From Bacillota bacterium (lineage in GTDB: Bacteria > Bacillota_E > Sulfobacillia > Sulfobacillales > Sulfobacillaceae): 23,525 bases of DNA. Position numbers and translations under genes: made by a program. Numbering within the stretch: the first letter of the stretch is position 1; the number at the start of each line of letters is the position of its first letter. The notes beneath the pieces are model-generated. The model worked only from the letters and a program-made list of their open reading frames with translations. It ran no database searches and was not told the origin of the DNA. Below, one piece after another: positions 7,732-15,154 of this stretch. The stretch is from the NCBI GenBank assembly GCA_021820165.1, contig JAKADW010000001.1, forward strand, positions 1 through 23,525. The letters run 5' to 3'.

Positions 7732-8479
7732 GCCAGTCATTAGCAAAACGTAGCCCTTCTAAAGTCAACTGCGGCTCCATGCGAACAGGAAGTCCTAAGA
7801 AGGGTTGAAGGCGCACCGACCACCCACCTGTTAAGACGATAGGGGCTTCCTCTCCAATGCTTCCTCGCGTATTTTCGATAAGACTTCGAACCATTCCGGC
7901 AAAGCCTTGTCCGACCCCGGCGCGAATGGCCTGCTCGGTGTTTTTTCCGATGGTCCACGGTTCAATCGCGGGAGTCACATGGGGTAGGCGGGCGGTCCCT
8001 TCAGCCAATGCTTGCGCCAAAAAATGAGGCCCGGGGGCAATCGCTCCTCCGACAAATACACCATCTACCACGGCATCCACGGTAGCCGTTGTGCCAACAT
8101 CGACCACCACGACCGATCGCCTGACCATTTGCCAGGCAGCGAGCGCATTCACAAACCGATCCGGCCCTAAGTTTTGGGGCGGGTAGTCCACCGCGATCCC
8201 ATACCCCGGAGGCACCACTTCGACTGGCTCACTTAAACTGACGCTCTCCAACACCCGAAGAAAAAATGGGGTCAAAAGAGGGACCACGGACGCGACAATC
8301 GCCCGGTCAACCGACTCCACCCGAGACTCTAGCAAAAGGCCGCGAACGAATAGCCGATATTCATCCGGCGTCCGCCTCAAGTCAGTGGCGAGCCGCCATT
8401 CCTCCATCCATTGGCCCTGATCAAACAGTCCGATTTTTATATGCGTGTTTCCGATGTCAATTGCGAGCAGCCCTGGCAC
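7712..8479 (-). CDS. coaX: Type III pantothenate kinase
   Basis: Phosphorylates pantothenate in the first step of coenzyme A synthesis; an ASKHA-fold enzyme needing a monovalent cation and insensitive to CoA feedback (family knowledge). 255 residues, starting at GTG 8479 with AAGGAGGGG four bases before it. Motifs are the phosphate loop DIGNTHIKIG (8-17), GPDRFVNALAA (105-115) for pantothenate binding, and VDVGTTATVDAV (126-137) with catalytic Asp127. The last motif reads GTTAT where most family members read GTATT; the conserved Asp and Gly residues are kept. It is divergent from moeA and convergent with the GNAT gene. Confidence 0.93.
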   Translation of the reverse strand: MPGLLAIDIGNTHIKIGLFDQGQWMEEWRLATDLRRTPDEYRLFVRGLLLESRVESVDRAIVASVVPLLTPFFLRVLESVSLSEPVEVVPPGYGIAVDYPPQNLGPDRFVNALAAWQMVRRSVVVVDVGTTATVDAVVDGVFVGGAIAPGPHFLAQALAEGTARLPHVTPAIEPWTIGKNTEQAIRAGVGQGFAGMVRSLIENTRGSIGEEAPIVLTGGWSVRLQPFLGLPVRMEPQLTLEGLRFANDWLMMHCP

Positions 8480-8578
8480 AATGCCCCTCCTTCGTCAAGT
8501 CAGCCCTATGCTATCACACTTTTTTCGAGCCCCACCCACTTTTTACTGGAAATCGGCCATGTCCTGCGGACACCCTTT

Positions 8579-8586
8579 GCTACAAT
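8579..8586 (+). promoter_or_regulatory. Extended -10 promoter for moeA
   Basis: TGCTACAATGG carries a TGn element and TACAAT at 8581-8586, nearly identical to the element before dusB. The -35 position holds no clear consensus. Predicted start is near 8593, about 20 bases before the moeA ATG and just ahead of its GAGGAGGA ribosome binding site. Confidence 0.5.
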
Positions 8587-8614
8587 GGATGCGGATAGAG
8601 GAGGAAGACACGCC

Positions 8615-9850
8615 ATGCTTATGCCTGTTGAAAAAGCTCAACAGCTCATCCTGGAGAACGTTCACACCCTCGGTCGCCAAGAGCTACGACCATTGTCCAA
8701 CGCCTTAGGCCTGCTACTTGGCAAGGACGTCCAGGCCAATGAGCCAATCCCTCCGTTCACGAATAGCTCCATGGATGGGTACGCGATTAGAAGCCAAGAC
8801 GTGGTCGGCGCCTCCTCGGAACGTCCCGTACGCCTACCAGTGTTGGGTGTCATCCGAGCCGGACATCCCGCCAGGGCACCTTTGGCTCCGCACACCGCCT
8901 ACAAGATTATGACGGGTGCCCCCGTCCCCGAACTGGCCGATGCGGTCGTCCCTGTGGAATGGACCCAATCGGATTCGGAGCATCGTGTGCTTGTACAAAA
9001 GGAAGCTCCTGTCGGTGCCCACCTGCGGTATCAAGGCGAGGACATGCCCACGGGAACGGTCGTGCTTAAACGCGGCACGCTGATTACGCCGCCCATTGTT
9101 GGCATGCTGGCCTCCCTTGGACGGGATCCCGTCCCGGTGACCACCCCTCCCCGGGTGGCCATTCTGTCAACGGGAGATGAACTCCGAGAACCCTCTGAGA
9201 CTCTTGTCCCGGGCACCATTCGAAATTCCAACGCCTACGCCATTGAAGCTTCAATCCGGACTGCCGGCGGTGAACCCGTACGGTACCCCAGTGCGCCTGA
9301 TGACCCCGAGGCCATTCGGGCACTCATGACCCGAGCTGCCGCGGAATGTGATCTGCTTGTCAGCTCCGGGGGCGTCTCCGTAGGGGATTTTGATTTCGTG
9401 AAGCCCGTCATCGAATCTTTGGGGCACCTGTCTCTCTGGCGTGTGAATTTGAAGCCCGGAAAGCCGCTGGCTTATGGCGAGGTGCTGGGAAAACCCATCA
9501 TGGGTCTCCCTGGCAACCCGGTTTCGGCATTAGTCACCTTTGAATTGTTCGTCCGTCCGGTCATTCGTGTTTTGCTAGGGGAAACCCACTGGGAACGCCC
9601 CACATTGCCCCTCCCATTAGCGACCGATTTCGCCACCGTAGAGGATCGCCGTCAATATGTCCGCGCCCGACTCGTTGTCCGCGATGGTCAATTAATGCTG
9701 TGGCCACATAGTAACCAGGGCTCGGCCGTACAAAGTTCCTGGCAGAACGTTGATGCCCTCATGATTGTGCCGGAAGGTACTGGCCCCTATCGCGCCCAAG
9801 ATCGCCTCAACGCCATGGTGCTCTCCGTTGACCATATCCGCATGAGTTGA
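8615..9850 (+). CDS. moeA: Molybdopterin molybdenumtransferase MoeA
   Basis: Inserts molybdate into adenylyl-molybdopterin, the last step of molybdenum cofactor synthesis. The ATG at 8615 follows GAGGAGGAA by ten bases and gives 411 residues; the open frame upstream of it overlaps coaX and is not coding. Landmarks are PPFTNSSMDGYAI (46-58), KIMTGAPVPELADAVVPVEW (97-116), ILSTGDEL (183-190), SSGGVSVGDFDFVKPVIE (250-267) and LKPGKPLAYGE with MGLPGNPVSALVTFE (279-310). These cover MoeA domains I, III and IV. No other moa/mob gene is adjacent. Its stop overlaps the -35 of the riboflavin operon promoter. Confidence 0.94.
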   Translation: MLMPVEKAQQLILENVHTLGRQELRPLSNALGLLLGKDVQANEPIPPFTNSSMDGYAIRSQDVVGASSERPVRLPVLGVIRAGHPARAPLAPHTAYKIMTGAPVPELADAVVPVEWTQSDSEHRVLVQKEAPVGAHLRYQGEDMPTGTVVLKRGTLITPPIVGMLASLGRDPVPVTTPPRVAILSTGDELREPSETLVPGTIRNSNAYAIEASIRTAGGEPVRYPSAPDDPEAIRALMTRAAAECDLLVSSGGVSVGDFDFVKPVIESLGHLSLWRVNLKPGKPLAYGEVLGKPIMGLPGNPVSALVTFELFVRPVIRVLLGETHWERPTLPLPLATDFATVEDRRQYVRARLVVRDGQLMLWPHSNQGSAVQSSWQNVDALMIVPEGTGPYRAQDRLNAMVLSVDHIRMS

Positions 9851-9875
9851 TCTTTGCCCGTAATCGACATACTAT
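9847..9875 (+). promoter_or_regulatory. Promoter of the riboflavin operon
   Basis: TTGATC (9847-9852), a 17-base spacer and TACTAT (9870-9875) form a plausible housekeeping promoter. The -35 overlaps the moeA stop codon. Transcription would start near 9882, about 13 bases before the P1 helix of the riboswitch. A slightly shifted -10, TATAAA at 9873, is an alternative. Confidence 0.45.
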
Positions 9876-9894
9876 AAATTAAGAACGCAACACA

Positions 9895-10036
9895 TACCTT
9901 CGGGGCGTGGTGAGGTTCCTTTGGAGGGACCAATTCCCGACCGGCGGTGATCTCGGTAACGAGTAGCCCGCGAGCCGAAAGGCAGGAGCCCGGTGAGATT
10001 CCGGCGCCGACAGTACAGTCTGGATGGGAGAAGGTA
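9895..10036 (+). promoter_or_regulatory. FMN riboswitch aptamer (RFN element), with expanded P2 loop
   Basis: Senses FMN and controls the rib operon below it. P1 is TACCTT (9895-9900) with AAGGTA (10031-10036). Conserved blocks are present in order: CTTCGGGGC, CCCGACCGGCGGT (9936-9948), GCCCGCGAGC (9966-9975), CGGTGAGATTCCGG (9991-10004), GCCGACAGTACAGTCTGG and ATGGGAGAAGG. The usual GGUGAAAUUCCC of the P2 hairpin is split: GGTGA (9909-9913) and AATTCCC (9932-9938) are separated by an 18-base hairpin, GGTTCC (9914-9919) paired with GGGACC (9926-9931). Regulation is by attenuation (see terminator). Confidence 0.97.
9914..9931 (+). repeat. 18-nt hairpin inserted in the riboswitch P2 loop
   Basis: GGTTCC and GGGACC can form six pairs (five Watson-Crick, one G-U) around the loop TTTGGA. 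It sits exactly inside the conserved L2 sequence. Removing it leaves GGTGAAATTCCC, the ordinary RFN sequence, so it looks like a clean insertion or expansion. Confidence 0.7.
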
Positions 10037-10075
10037 GACGGCTCTAAACGAGTCTCTATCAACATTTTTCCATCC
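10022..10075 (+). promoter_or_regulatory. Antiterminator of the rib leader
   Basis: GGATGGGAGAA (10022-10032), the conserved 3' strand of the aptamer, can pair with TTTTTCCATCC (10065-10075) over 11 pairs including two G-U. That pairing takes bases 10072-10075 from the left arm of the terminator. FMN binding should hold the 3' strand in the aptamer, release the terminator and switch the operon off. A small hairpin (AGAC...GTCT, 10036-10055) lies between. Confidence 0.65.
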
Positions 10076-10095
10076 CCCGATCGGGGGATTTTTTG
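10072..10095 (+). terminator. Rho-independent terminator of the FMN riboswitch
   Basis: ATCCCCCGATCGGGGGAT at 10072-10089 is a perfect 18-base palindrome followed by a run of six T. It lies upstream of ribD and downstream of the aptamer, so it is the attenuator of the operon. Confidence 0.9.
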
Positions 10096-10115
10096 ATTAT
10101 GGGGTGAACCACTTT

Positions 10116-11225
10116 ATGACCAGCCAATTCATGCATCGAGCCCTCGCGCTGGCTCGGCGAGGACTCGGCCACGCCTCCCCGAATCCCATGGTGGGCGCTG
10201 TGCTCGTGGACGAAGAAGGCCGCATCGTAGCCCAAGGATATCACGCCCAGGCTGGCCGCGCTCACGCTGAAGCTGTGGCGTTGAAAAAGGCTCGTGAGCG
10301 AGCCCGTGGCACCACGCTTTATGTCACGTTGGAGCCATGCAACCACACGGGCCGAACCCCACCCTGCACGGACGCCATCATTCGGGCGGGGATCCGGCGC
10401 GTGGTCGTGGCCATGGCCGATCCAAACCCCCATGTTGCGGGCGGGGGCATTGACCGCCTTAAGCAGGCTGGCATCCGGGTGGACCTTGGCGATGGCGCCG
10501 AGGAAGCTCTGGAGTTGAATCGCGCCTTTGTCACCTGGAGTCGTGCTCACCGGCCGTGGGTGACTCTCAAGGTGGCCATGAGCCTTGACGGCAAAGTTGC
10601 CTCAGTCGACGGCCAGTCCAAATATTTGACGTCAGAACGAGCCCTACAGCATGCTCATGAACTTCGCCGCACGCACGACGCCATTTTAGTGGGATCGGGA
10701 ACCATATTGGCTGACAATCCGCGTCTCACCTTTCGGGGAACACGCCGCGGCCACGATCCTGTCCGCGTCATTTTGGACGGTCGAGGGCGAATCTCCCCCA
10801 ATGCGCAGGTATTCCGACAAGAATCGACGGTGCCCACCCTCGTCTTCACCAGCGAGGCGGCATCCTCAGACTGGGAGCGCAGCATCTTCAGTGTGGGCGG
10901 GGAGGTGGTGACGGTGGCGACCGGTTCAGATGGCCGACTGGCTGTAGGCGACATCCTAGAGCATCTCGCCGACCGCCATATTTTGTCCCTCTTGGTCGAG
11001 GGGGGGCCGACCGTTCATGCAAGCTTTATTCAGAACGGTCTAGCCGACCAGTGGGTAAGCTACGGGGCTCCCTTAATTTTAGGCGGTCAAGCCGCCCCAG
11101 GACCGGTTGCCGGTCAGGGATTCCCGCTTCATGTGGCACCTCGCCTGAAAATCCAGACGATCCGCCATTTGGGTCCCGATATTGTCGTGGAAGCACGTTT
11201 TCATCCCGGGGAATTCACCCCCTAG
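10116..11225 (+). CDS. ribD: Bifunctional diaminohydroxyphosphoribosylaminopyrimidine deaminase / 5-amino-6-ribosylaminouracil reductase
   Basis: Performs the second and third steps of riboflavin synthesis from GTP. The ATG at 10116 has GGGGTGA eight bases upstream; a GTG at 10104 is in frame but has no ribosome binding site. 369 residues. The N-terminal deaminase has its zinc ligands in AHAEAVAL (H50, catalytic E52) and EPCNHTGRTPPCTDAI (C75, C84), plus SPNPMVGAV. The C-terminal reductase begins near residue 145 with VTLKVAMSLDGKVA and holds ILVGSGTILADNP and LLVEGGPTVHASF. First gene behind the riboswitch; the ribE start follows its stop by 14 bases. Confidence 0.96.
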   Translation: MTSQFMHRALALARRGLGHASPNPMVGAVLVDEEGRIVAQGYHAQAGRAHAEAVALKKARERARGTTLYVTLEPCNHTGRTPPCTDAIIRAGIRRVVVAMADPNPHVAGGGIDRLKQAGIRVDLGDGAEEALELNRAFVTWSRAHRPWVTLKVAMSLDGKVASVDGQSKYLTSERALQHAHELRRTHDAILVGSGTILADNPRLTFRGTRRGHDPVRVILDGRGRISPNAQVFRQESTVPTLVFTSEAASSDWERSIFSVGGEVVTVATGSDGRLAVGDILEHLADRHILSLLVEGGPTVHASFIQNGLADQWVSYGAPLILGGQAAPGPVAGQGFPLHVAPRLKIQTIRHLGPDIVVEARFHPGEFTP

Positions 11226-11239
11226 AAATGAGGACCATG

Positions 11240-11857
11240 ATGTTTACCGGAATCGTAGAAGCCATCGGCCGGGTGCGGGCCAACGAGAGACAAGTAGGTG
11301 GTGCGTCGCGCCGATTGGTCGTGGACGCTCCTTTCGCCACATCGCTCACCCTAGGCGAATCCGTGTCCGTAAATGGCACCTGCCTCACAGTTGTCCAGAT
11401 CACCGACCAGGCATTTCATGCTGATGTCAGCCCGACGACCTTAGAAATCACGACCATGGGAGACTTGAAACCGAACCGAACCGTCAATTTGGAACGTTCG
11501 GTAACCCCGGCCACACGGCTTGGGGGCCACTGGGTGCTAGGCCATGTGGATACGCAGGGAACGGTCGCCTCAATCGAGGTTGAAGGCGACGCCCATCATA
11601 TCGACATTCGTTACCCCAAAGAGTATTCTCGCTGGGTCCTTCCCCAGGGGTCTCTAACCCTCGACGGAGTCAGCCTCACCATAGTTGAACGGTCAGACCA
11701 CAACGTCAAAGTAACGATCATCCCTCACACCTGGGAGCACACCATCATTCATGATTGGGCCATCCACACGCGGATCAATATTGAATTTGACGTGCTGGGA
11801 AAATATGTGGAGCATCTTTTGGCACCGTACCCGACTTCGAGGGAGGAGCACGTATGA
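11240..11857 (+). CDS. ribE: Riboflavin synthase, alpha subunit
   Basis: Dismutates two 6,7-dimethyl-8-ribityllumazine molecules to riboflavin and a pyrimidinedione. I start at the ATG giving [10 protein letters not shown], the invariant family N-terminus; two further in-frame ATGs lie at 11237 and 11228, and GAGG at 11230 is the likely ribosome binding site. 205 residues made of two lumazine-binding barrel repeats: [13 protein letters not shown] in the first and [13 protein letters not shown] in the second, with [13 protein letters not shown] starting the second. The stop overlaps the ribBA start in an ATGA, implying coupled translation. Confidence 0.96.
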   Translation: MFTGIVEAIGRVRANERQVGGASRRLVVDAPFATSLTLGESVSVNGTCLTVVQITDQAFHADVSPTTLEITTMGDLKPNRTVNLERSVTPATRLGGHWVLGHVDTQGTVASIEVEGDAHHIDIRYPKEYSRWVLPQGSLTLDGVSLTIVERSDHNVKVTIIPHTWEHTIIHDWAIHTRINIEFDVLGKYVEHLLAPYPTSREEHV

Positions 11858-13065
11858 GCGATCGATCGTTTAGCAGCGCGGAAGAAGCCATCGAGGCCAT
11901 TCGCCAGGGGCAGATGATTATTGTGGTCGACGACGAGTCGCGGGAAAATGAAGGCGACCTGGTCATCGCAGCGCGGCACGTAACCCCTGACGCGATTAAC
12001 TTCATGGCTCAATATGGCCGCGGCCTCATCTGCGTTCCCATGGCGGCGGAATGGCTCGATCGCCTGAATTTGCCGCCCATGGTTGAGGTGTCGGAGGACT
12101 CCATGAAAACTGCGTTCACCGTCTCGGTTGACGCCCGGCACCACACAACCACCGGCATTTCGGCCCATGACCGCGCGGAGACCGTCCGTGTCCTGGCGAA
12201 TCCCGCCTCAAAACCGGAGGATTTGGTGAGGCCAGGCCACATGTTTCCCTTAAGGGCTAAGCCGGGCGGGGTCCTGCGTCGGCCCGGCCATACCGAAGCC
12301 GCCGTCGATCTGGCAACATCAGCGGGACTCGAACCGGTCGCCGTCATCTGCGAAATCATGAAGCCCGATGGGACCATGGCCCGGTTGGCCGACCTGCTTG
12401 AATTCGGAGAGGCCCATCATTTGAGGGTTATTAGCATCCAAGACCTCATCCGCTATCGGCTGTCCGAGGATACCCTCTATATTCGCGAAGCGGAGACGAC
12501 GCTCCCTACGCGTTATGGGATCTTTCGCGCCGTCGCCTATACCGAAAAGCTGAACGGGGCGACGCATCTCGCCCTCACCATGGGGGACATTGCCAACGGC
12601 CAACCGGTGCTCACCCGAGTGCATTCGGAATGTCTCACCGGAGACGTACTTGGCTCATTTCGCTGCGATTGCGGAGACCAATTGGATCAGGCGTTGAGGC
12701 AAATCGCCCAAGAAGGGCGCGGGTGCCTCCTCTACATGCGCCAAGAGGGCCGCGGTATTGGACTTGGCAATAAAATTAAAGCCTACGCACTGCAGGAAAC
12801 CGGCATGGACACCGTGGCCGCGAATTTAGCGCTCGGATTCCCACCAGACATGCGAGATTATGGTGTCGGTGCCCAAATCCTCCGCGACCTGGGGATTCGC
12901 GAGCTGAGGCTCTTGACCAACAACCCCGACAAGTATTACGCGCTTGAGGGTTATGGTCTTCGGATTATCGAGCGGGTGCCCATCGAAGTGGGAAAGCGCC
13001 CCGAAAATCAGCGTTACATGAAGGCCAAGAAAGACAAAATGGGGCACTGGATCTCGACCATTTAG
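11854..13065 (+). CDS. ribBA: Bifunctional 3,4-dihydroxy-2-butanone-4-phosphate synthase / GTP cyclohydrolase II
   Basis: Supplies both precursors of riboflavin. 403 residues. The N-terminal DHBP synthase (about 1-200) shows the metal and substrate acidic loop [11 protein letters not shown] (26-36), [15 protein letters not shown] and [15 protein letters not shown] with [12 protein letters not shown]. The C-terminal GTP cyclohydrolase II (about 205-403) has the zinc cysteines C260, C271 and C273 in [17 protein letters not shown], then [19 protein letters not shown] and the arginine/tyrosine segment [13 protein letters not shown]. Both sets of catalytic residues look intact. Starts within the ribE stop (ATGA); ribH follows after 15 bases with its own GGGGAGGA. 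Confidence 0.97.
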   Translation: MSDRSFSSAEEAIEAIRQGQMIIVVDDESRENEGDLVIAARHVTPDAINFMAQYGRGLICVPMAAEWLDRLNLPPMVEVSEDSMKTAFTVSVDARHHTTTGISAHDRAETVRVLANPASKPEDLVRPGHMFPLRAKPGGVLRRPGHTEAAVDLATSAGLEPVAVICEIMKPDGTMARLADLLEFGEAHHLRVISIQDLIRYRLSEDTLYIREAETTLPTRYGIFRAVAYTEKLNGATHLALTMGDIANGQPVLTRVHSECLTGDVLGSFRCDCGDQLDQALRQIAQEGRGCLLYMRQEGRGIGLGNKIKAYALQETGMDTVAANLALGFPPDMRDYGVGAQILRDLGIRELRLLTNNPDKYYALEGYGLRIIERVPIEVGKRPENQRYMKAKKDKMGHWISTI

Positions 13066-13080
13066 GCAGGGGAGGATATC

Positions 13081-13548
13081 ATGTCAACCTTTGAAGGGTA
13101 CTGGGGCTTCCCCAGAAACGCACGCATCGCCATTATCGCGGCTCGCTTTAATCAGGGCATTACCACGCGACTCGTCGAGGGCTCTCAAGAGACGCTGACA
13201 CGTCTCGGCGCCCCACAGGATGCCATTGACCTGGTGTGGGTGCCCGGGACCTTTGAAATCCCCGGTTGCGCGGCCCGCCTGTACGATCGTTACGATGGGA
13301 TCATCACGCTAGGTGCCGTCATTCGCGGGGAGACCCCGCACTTTGACTATGTGGCCGGAACGGCCGCCAGCGCCGTGGCCGCTCTGGCCGCCCGAGGGGA
13401 AAAACCCGTCATCTTTGGTATCCTGACTTGCAATACGCCAGAAGAGGCAGAAGCCCGGGCCGGCGGCAAAGCCGGCAACAAGGGCAGTGATGCAGCGCTG
13501 GCCGTAGTCGAAATGCTAACCTTATATCAAAATCTCTCGGGCGCATAG
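13081..13548 (+). CDS. ribH: 6,7-dimethyl-8-ribityllumazine synthase
   Basis: Condenses the RibD-derived pyrimidine with dihydroxybutanone phosphate to give lumazine; usually forms icosahedral 60-mers. 155 residues. Motifs are ARFNQGITTRLVEGS (21-35), VPGTFEIPG (54-62) and GAVIRGETPHFDYV (78-91) with catalytic His87. PVIFGILTCNTPEEAEARAG occupies the phosphate-binding region, where many homologues read GVLTTDT. Start ATG after GGGGAGGA. Last gene of the rib operon; its 3' end overlaps the birA stop by 22 bases, and a hairpin without a U-run lies in the overlap. Confidence 0.96.
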   Translation: MSTFEGYWGFPRNARIAIIAARFNQGITTRLVEGSQETLTRLGAPQDAIDLVWVPGTFEIPGCAARLYDRYDGIITLGAVIRGETPHFDYVAGTAASAVAALAARGEKPVIFGILTCNTPEEAEARAGGKAGNKGSDAALAVVEMLTLYQNLSGA

Positions 13549-14333
13549 CGCCCGTCAGCGAGACGCACGCTGACCTCGCCCGAGATGACCTTGACTCGGC
13601 GGCCCGGGATCTTGACCCATAGGCCGCCGTCTAGGTCTAACTGGTCAGCCGTCCCTGTCCACGGTGCGTGCCCAGGCTGCTCGATGCGGACCTCCTGTCC
13701 CAAGGTGACATTGATAGCCGACCACGCCTCGACCACCCATTGATCGCCATTGTCCTTCCATGAGGTGTAGGCCTGCTCCAATTCTCCCATTAACTGAAGC
13801 CACAGGTTGCCTCGAGCGATCGTCCGCCCAGATGCTTCTTCAAGGGTGGTGGCATGGGGAAAAGAGGGGCCAATGGAGCCTCGCACGTTCATCCCGATCC
13901 CGATGATGGCCCATGGCACCGGCTCTTGCCCCGCTTCCACAAGAACCCCAGCAAACTTTTTGCCCCCTATGACGGCATCATTGGGCCATTTCAATCGGGC
14001 ATCCAGATGAGTGATGGCACGAACTGCCCGTACCACCGCCACCCCCGCGACAAGACTCATCAGGCCCGTTAAACGTTCGTGCGGTGGGAACCACAAGAGG
14101 GATGTATAAATGTGAAACCCTGCCGGCGAAGCCCACTGTCGTCCCAAACGGCCCCGACCGGCCATTTGCTCATCGGCCCACACGACCGTACCCGGTCCTA
14201 TTTTGCCGCTTGACCAGCGCTCCTTGAGCCAACGATTGGTCGAGTCTACCGTATCCAACACGACCGTCGGGTGACCTACCCAGCGGGTCTTTAACTGAGC
14301 TTCAATCGTTCCAAAGCGTTCCGAATGGGTCAT
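13527..14333 (-). CDS. birA: Biotin-[acetyl-CoA-carboxylase] ligase, without HTH domain
   Basis: Activates biotin to biotinyl-AMP and attaches it to the carboxylase carrier lysine. 268 residues. The catalytic domain begins at once with LDTVDSTNRWLKE (26-38), so the N-terminal repressor HTH of E. coli or Bacillus BirA is absent and this is a ligase only. ATP/biotin loop MAGRGRLGRQWASP is at 57-70; KWPNDAVIGGKKFAGVLVE holds the catalytic lysine. A short SH3-like C-terminal domain (about 215-260) is present. It overlaps the folK end by 32 bases, so it is the last gene of the folate operon. AGGAGGT lies 11 bases before the ATG. Confidence 0.92.
   Translation of the reverse strand: MTHSERFGTIEAQLKTRWVGHPTVVLDTVDSTNRWLKERWSSGKIGPGTVVWADEQMAGRGRLGRQWASPAGFHIYTSLLWFPPHERLTGLMSLVAGVAVVRAVRAITHLDARLKWPNDAVIGGKKFAGVLVEAGQEPVPWAIIGIGMNVRGSIGPSFPHATTLEEASGRTIARGNLWLQLMGELEQAYTSWKDNGDQWVVEAWSAINVTLGQEVRIEQPGHAPWTGTADQLDLDGGLWVKIPGRRVKVISGEVSVRLADGRYAPERF
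13538..13554. repeat. Hairpin in the ribH/birA tail-to-tail overlap
   Basis: CGGGCGC (13538-13544), loop ATA, GCGCCCG (13548-13554): a perfect seven-pair stem spanning the ribH stop and the last birA codons. Neither strand has a proper U-run; on the minus strand TTTT comes six bases after the stem. It may slow both polymerases or act as a weak bidirectional terminator. Confidence 0.45.
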
Positions 14334-14802
14334 GAATGCGCTCGACCTCCTGATGGGAAACCTCTCTTAGAGCTTGCTGAAGGCCGTGATTTCCCGGGAT
14401 CACCAAATCTGGCGCCAACTCCGCCAACGGCTCCAGGACGAACCGGCGCTCCAGCATCCGTGGGTGGGGAACCACCAAATCTGGGGTGGCGATCATCCGA
14501 TTGCCATAGAGCAGCAGATCTAAATCTAAGCGCCGGGCTCCCCACCGCTCTCGGCGGTGACGTCCGAAGCGCTCTTCAATCCGGTGCAGCATCTGAAGCA
14601 ATTGTTCTGGACGCCATGATGTCTCCAGACTCATCACCGCATTCAGGTATGGGGGCTGGCTCGGTCCCCCGATGGGAGAAGACCGATAGAGCGTGGAGAT
14701 ACGCGGATTAAAGCCTAAGAACGCTACCGCGTCGTATGCCGCTCGTAAAATGGCTCGACTGTCCCCCAAATTGGAACCCAACCCGATGTACACCTTAACC
14801 AC
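14302..14802 (-). CDS. folK: 2-amino-4-hydroxy-6-hydroxymethyldihydropteridine pyrophosphokinase
   Basis: Transfers pyrophosphate from ATP to hydroxymethyl-dihydropterin, preparing the FolP substrate. The start is uncertain. Homologues begin just before VYIGLGSNLGD, so I use the GTG at 14802 (about 166 residues), which overlaps the folB stop by eight bases. GTG at 14826 is in frame, deep in folB, and GTG at 14793 is also possible. Motifs are YIGLGSNLGD, YRSSPIGGPSQPPYLNAV, then RRERWGARRLDLDLLLYG with the paired Mg-binding aspartates, and VPHPRMLERRFVLEPLAEL. All substrate and metal residues I know of appear present. Confidence 0.93.
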   Translation of the reverse strand: MVKVYIGLGSNLGDSRAILRAAYDAVAFLGFNPRISTLYRSSPIGGPSQPPYLNAVMSLETSWRPEQLLQMLHRIEERFGRHRRERWGARRLDLDLLLYGNRMIATPDLVVPHPRMLERRFVLEPLAELAPDLVIPGNHGLQQALREVSHQEVERIHDPFGTLWND

Positions 14803-15154
14803 GGTCGTCCACGACCACCGCCACACCCCCCGAGGGAATCCCGAGTGGTGGATCCACCTTGGTTACCTTGACTTGCACACGGTCGATGCGGGAGTCCTGT
14901 CCGTGAACAGCGGCATGAATACGGGTCGCCAGCGTTTCCAGCAACTTCACTGGGGGCCCCATCATGATGGCCTCTACAGCACGAGCGATTGCCGCGTAAT
15001 TAACGGTATCCCGCAGGCGATCCGATTCTCCCGCAGCGCTCACATCCATGTGCACCTCAACATCCACCCAAAACTCCTGAGCCACGTGCTGTTCATGGGG
15101 CAAAGCACCATGGCACGTGTGAAATCGCAGTTGACTCAGCTTAATCTGCCCCAT
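14795..15154 (-). CDS. folB: Dihydroneopterin aldolase
   Basis: Cleaves 7,8-dihydroneopterin to 6-hydroxymethyl-dihydropterin and glycolaldehyde. The ATG at 15154 follows GGAGG by seven bases and gives 119 residues, the usual size; the longer open frame upstream lies inside folP. Typical segments are MGQIKLSQLRFHTCHGALPH, with a glutamine or histidine region where E. coli has the conserved GxxxxE, EFWVDVEV, DRLRDTVNYAAIA (the DTVNY segment), LLETLATRI and VQVKVTKVDPP with the catalytic Lys region. It overlaps folP by 14 bases and folK by about 8, so the three are translationally coupled. Confidence 0.93.
   Translation of the reverse strand: MGQIKLSQLRFHTCHGALPHEQHVAQEFWVDVEVHMDVSAAGESDRLRDTVNYAAIARAVEAIMMGPPVKLLETLATRIHAAVHGQDSRIDRVQVKVTKVDPPLGIPSGGVAVVVDDRG

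Noticed and set aside
8411..8614. 68-codon extension of the moeA frame
   Set aside because: Overlaps coaX and its ribosome binding site; MoeA proteins start near the ATG at 8615, which has its own Shine-Dalgarno.
10059..10550. Long antisense frames across ribD, ribE and ribBA
   Set aside because: They are shadows of strongly conserved riboflavin genes and contain no recognisable motif.
13538..13554. Hairpin at the ribH end as a standard rho-independent terminator
   Set aside because: No U-run follows on the plus strand and only a displaced TTTT on the minus strand; kept as a repeat only.
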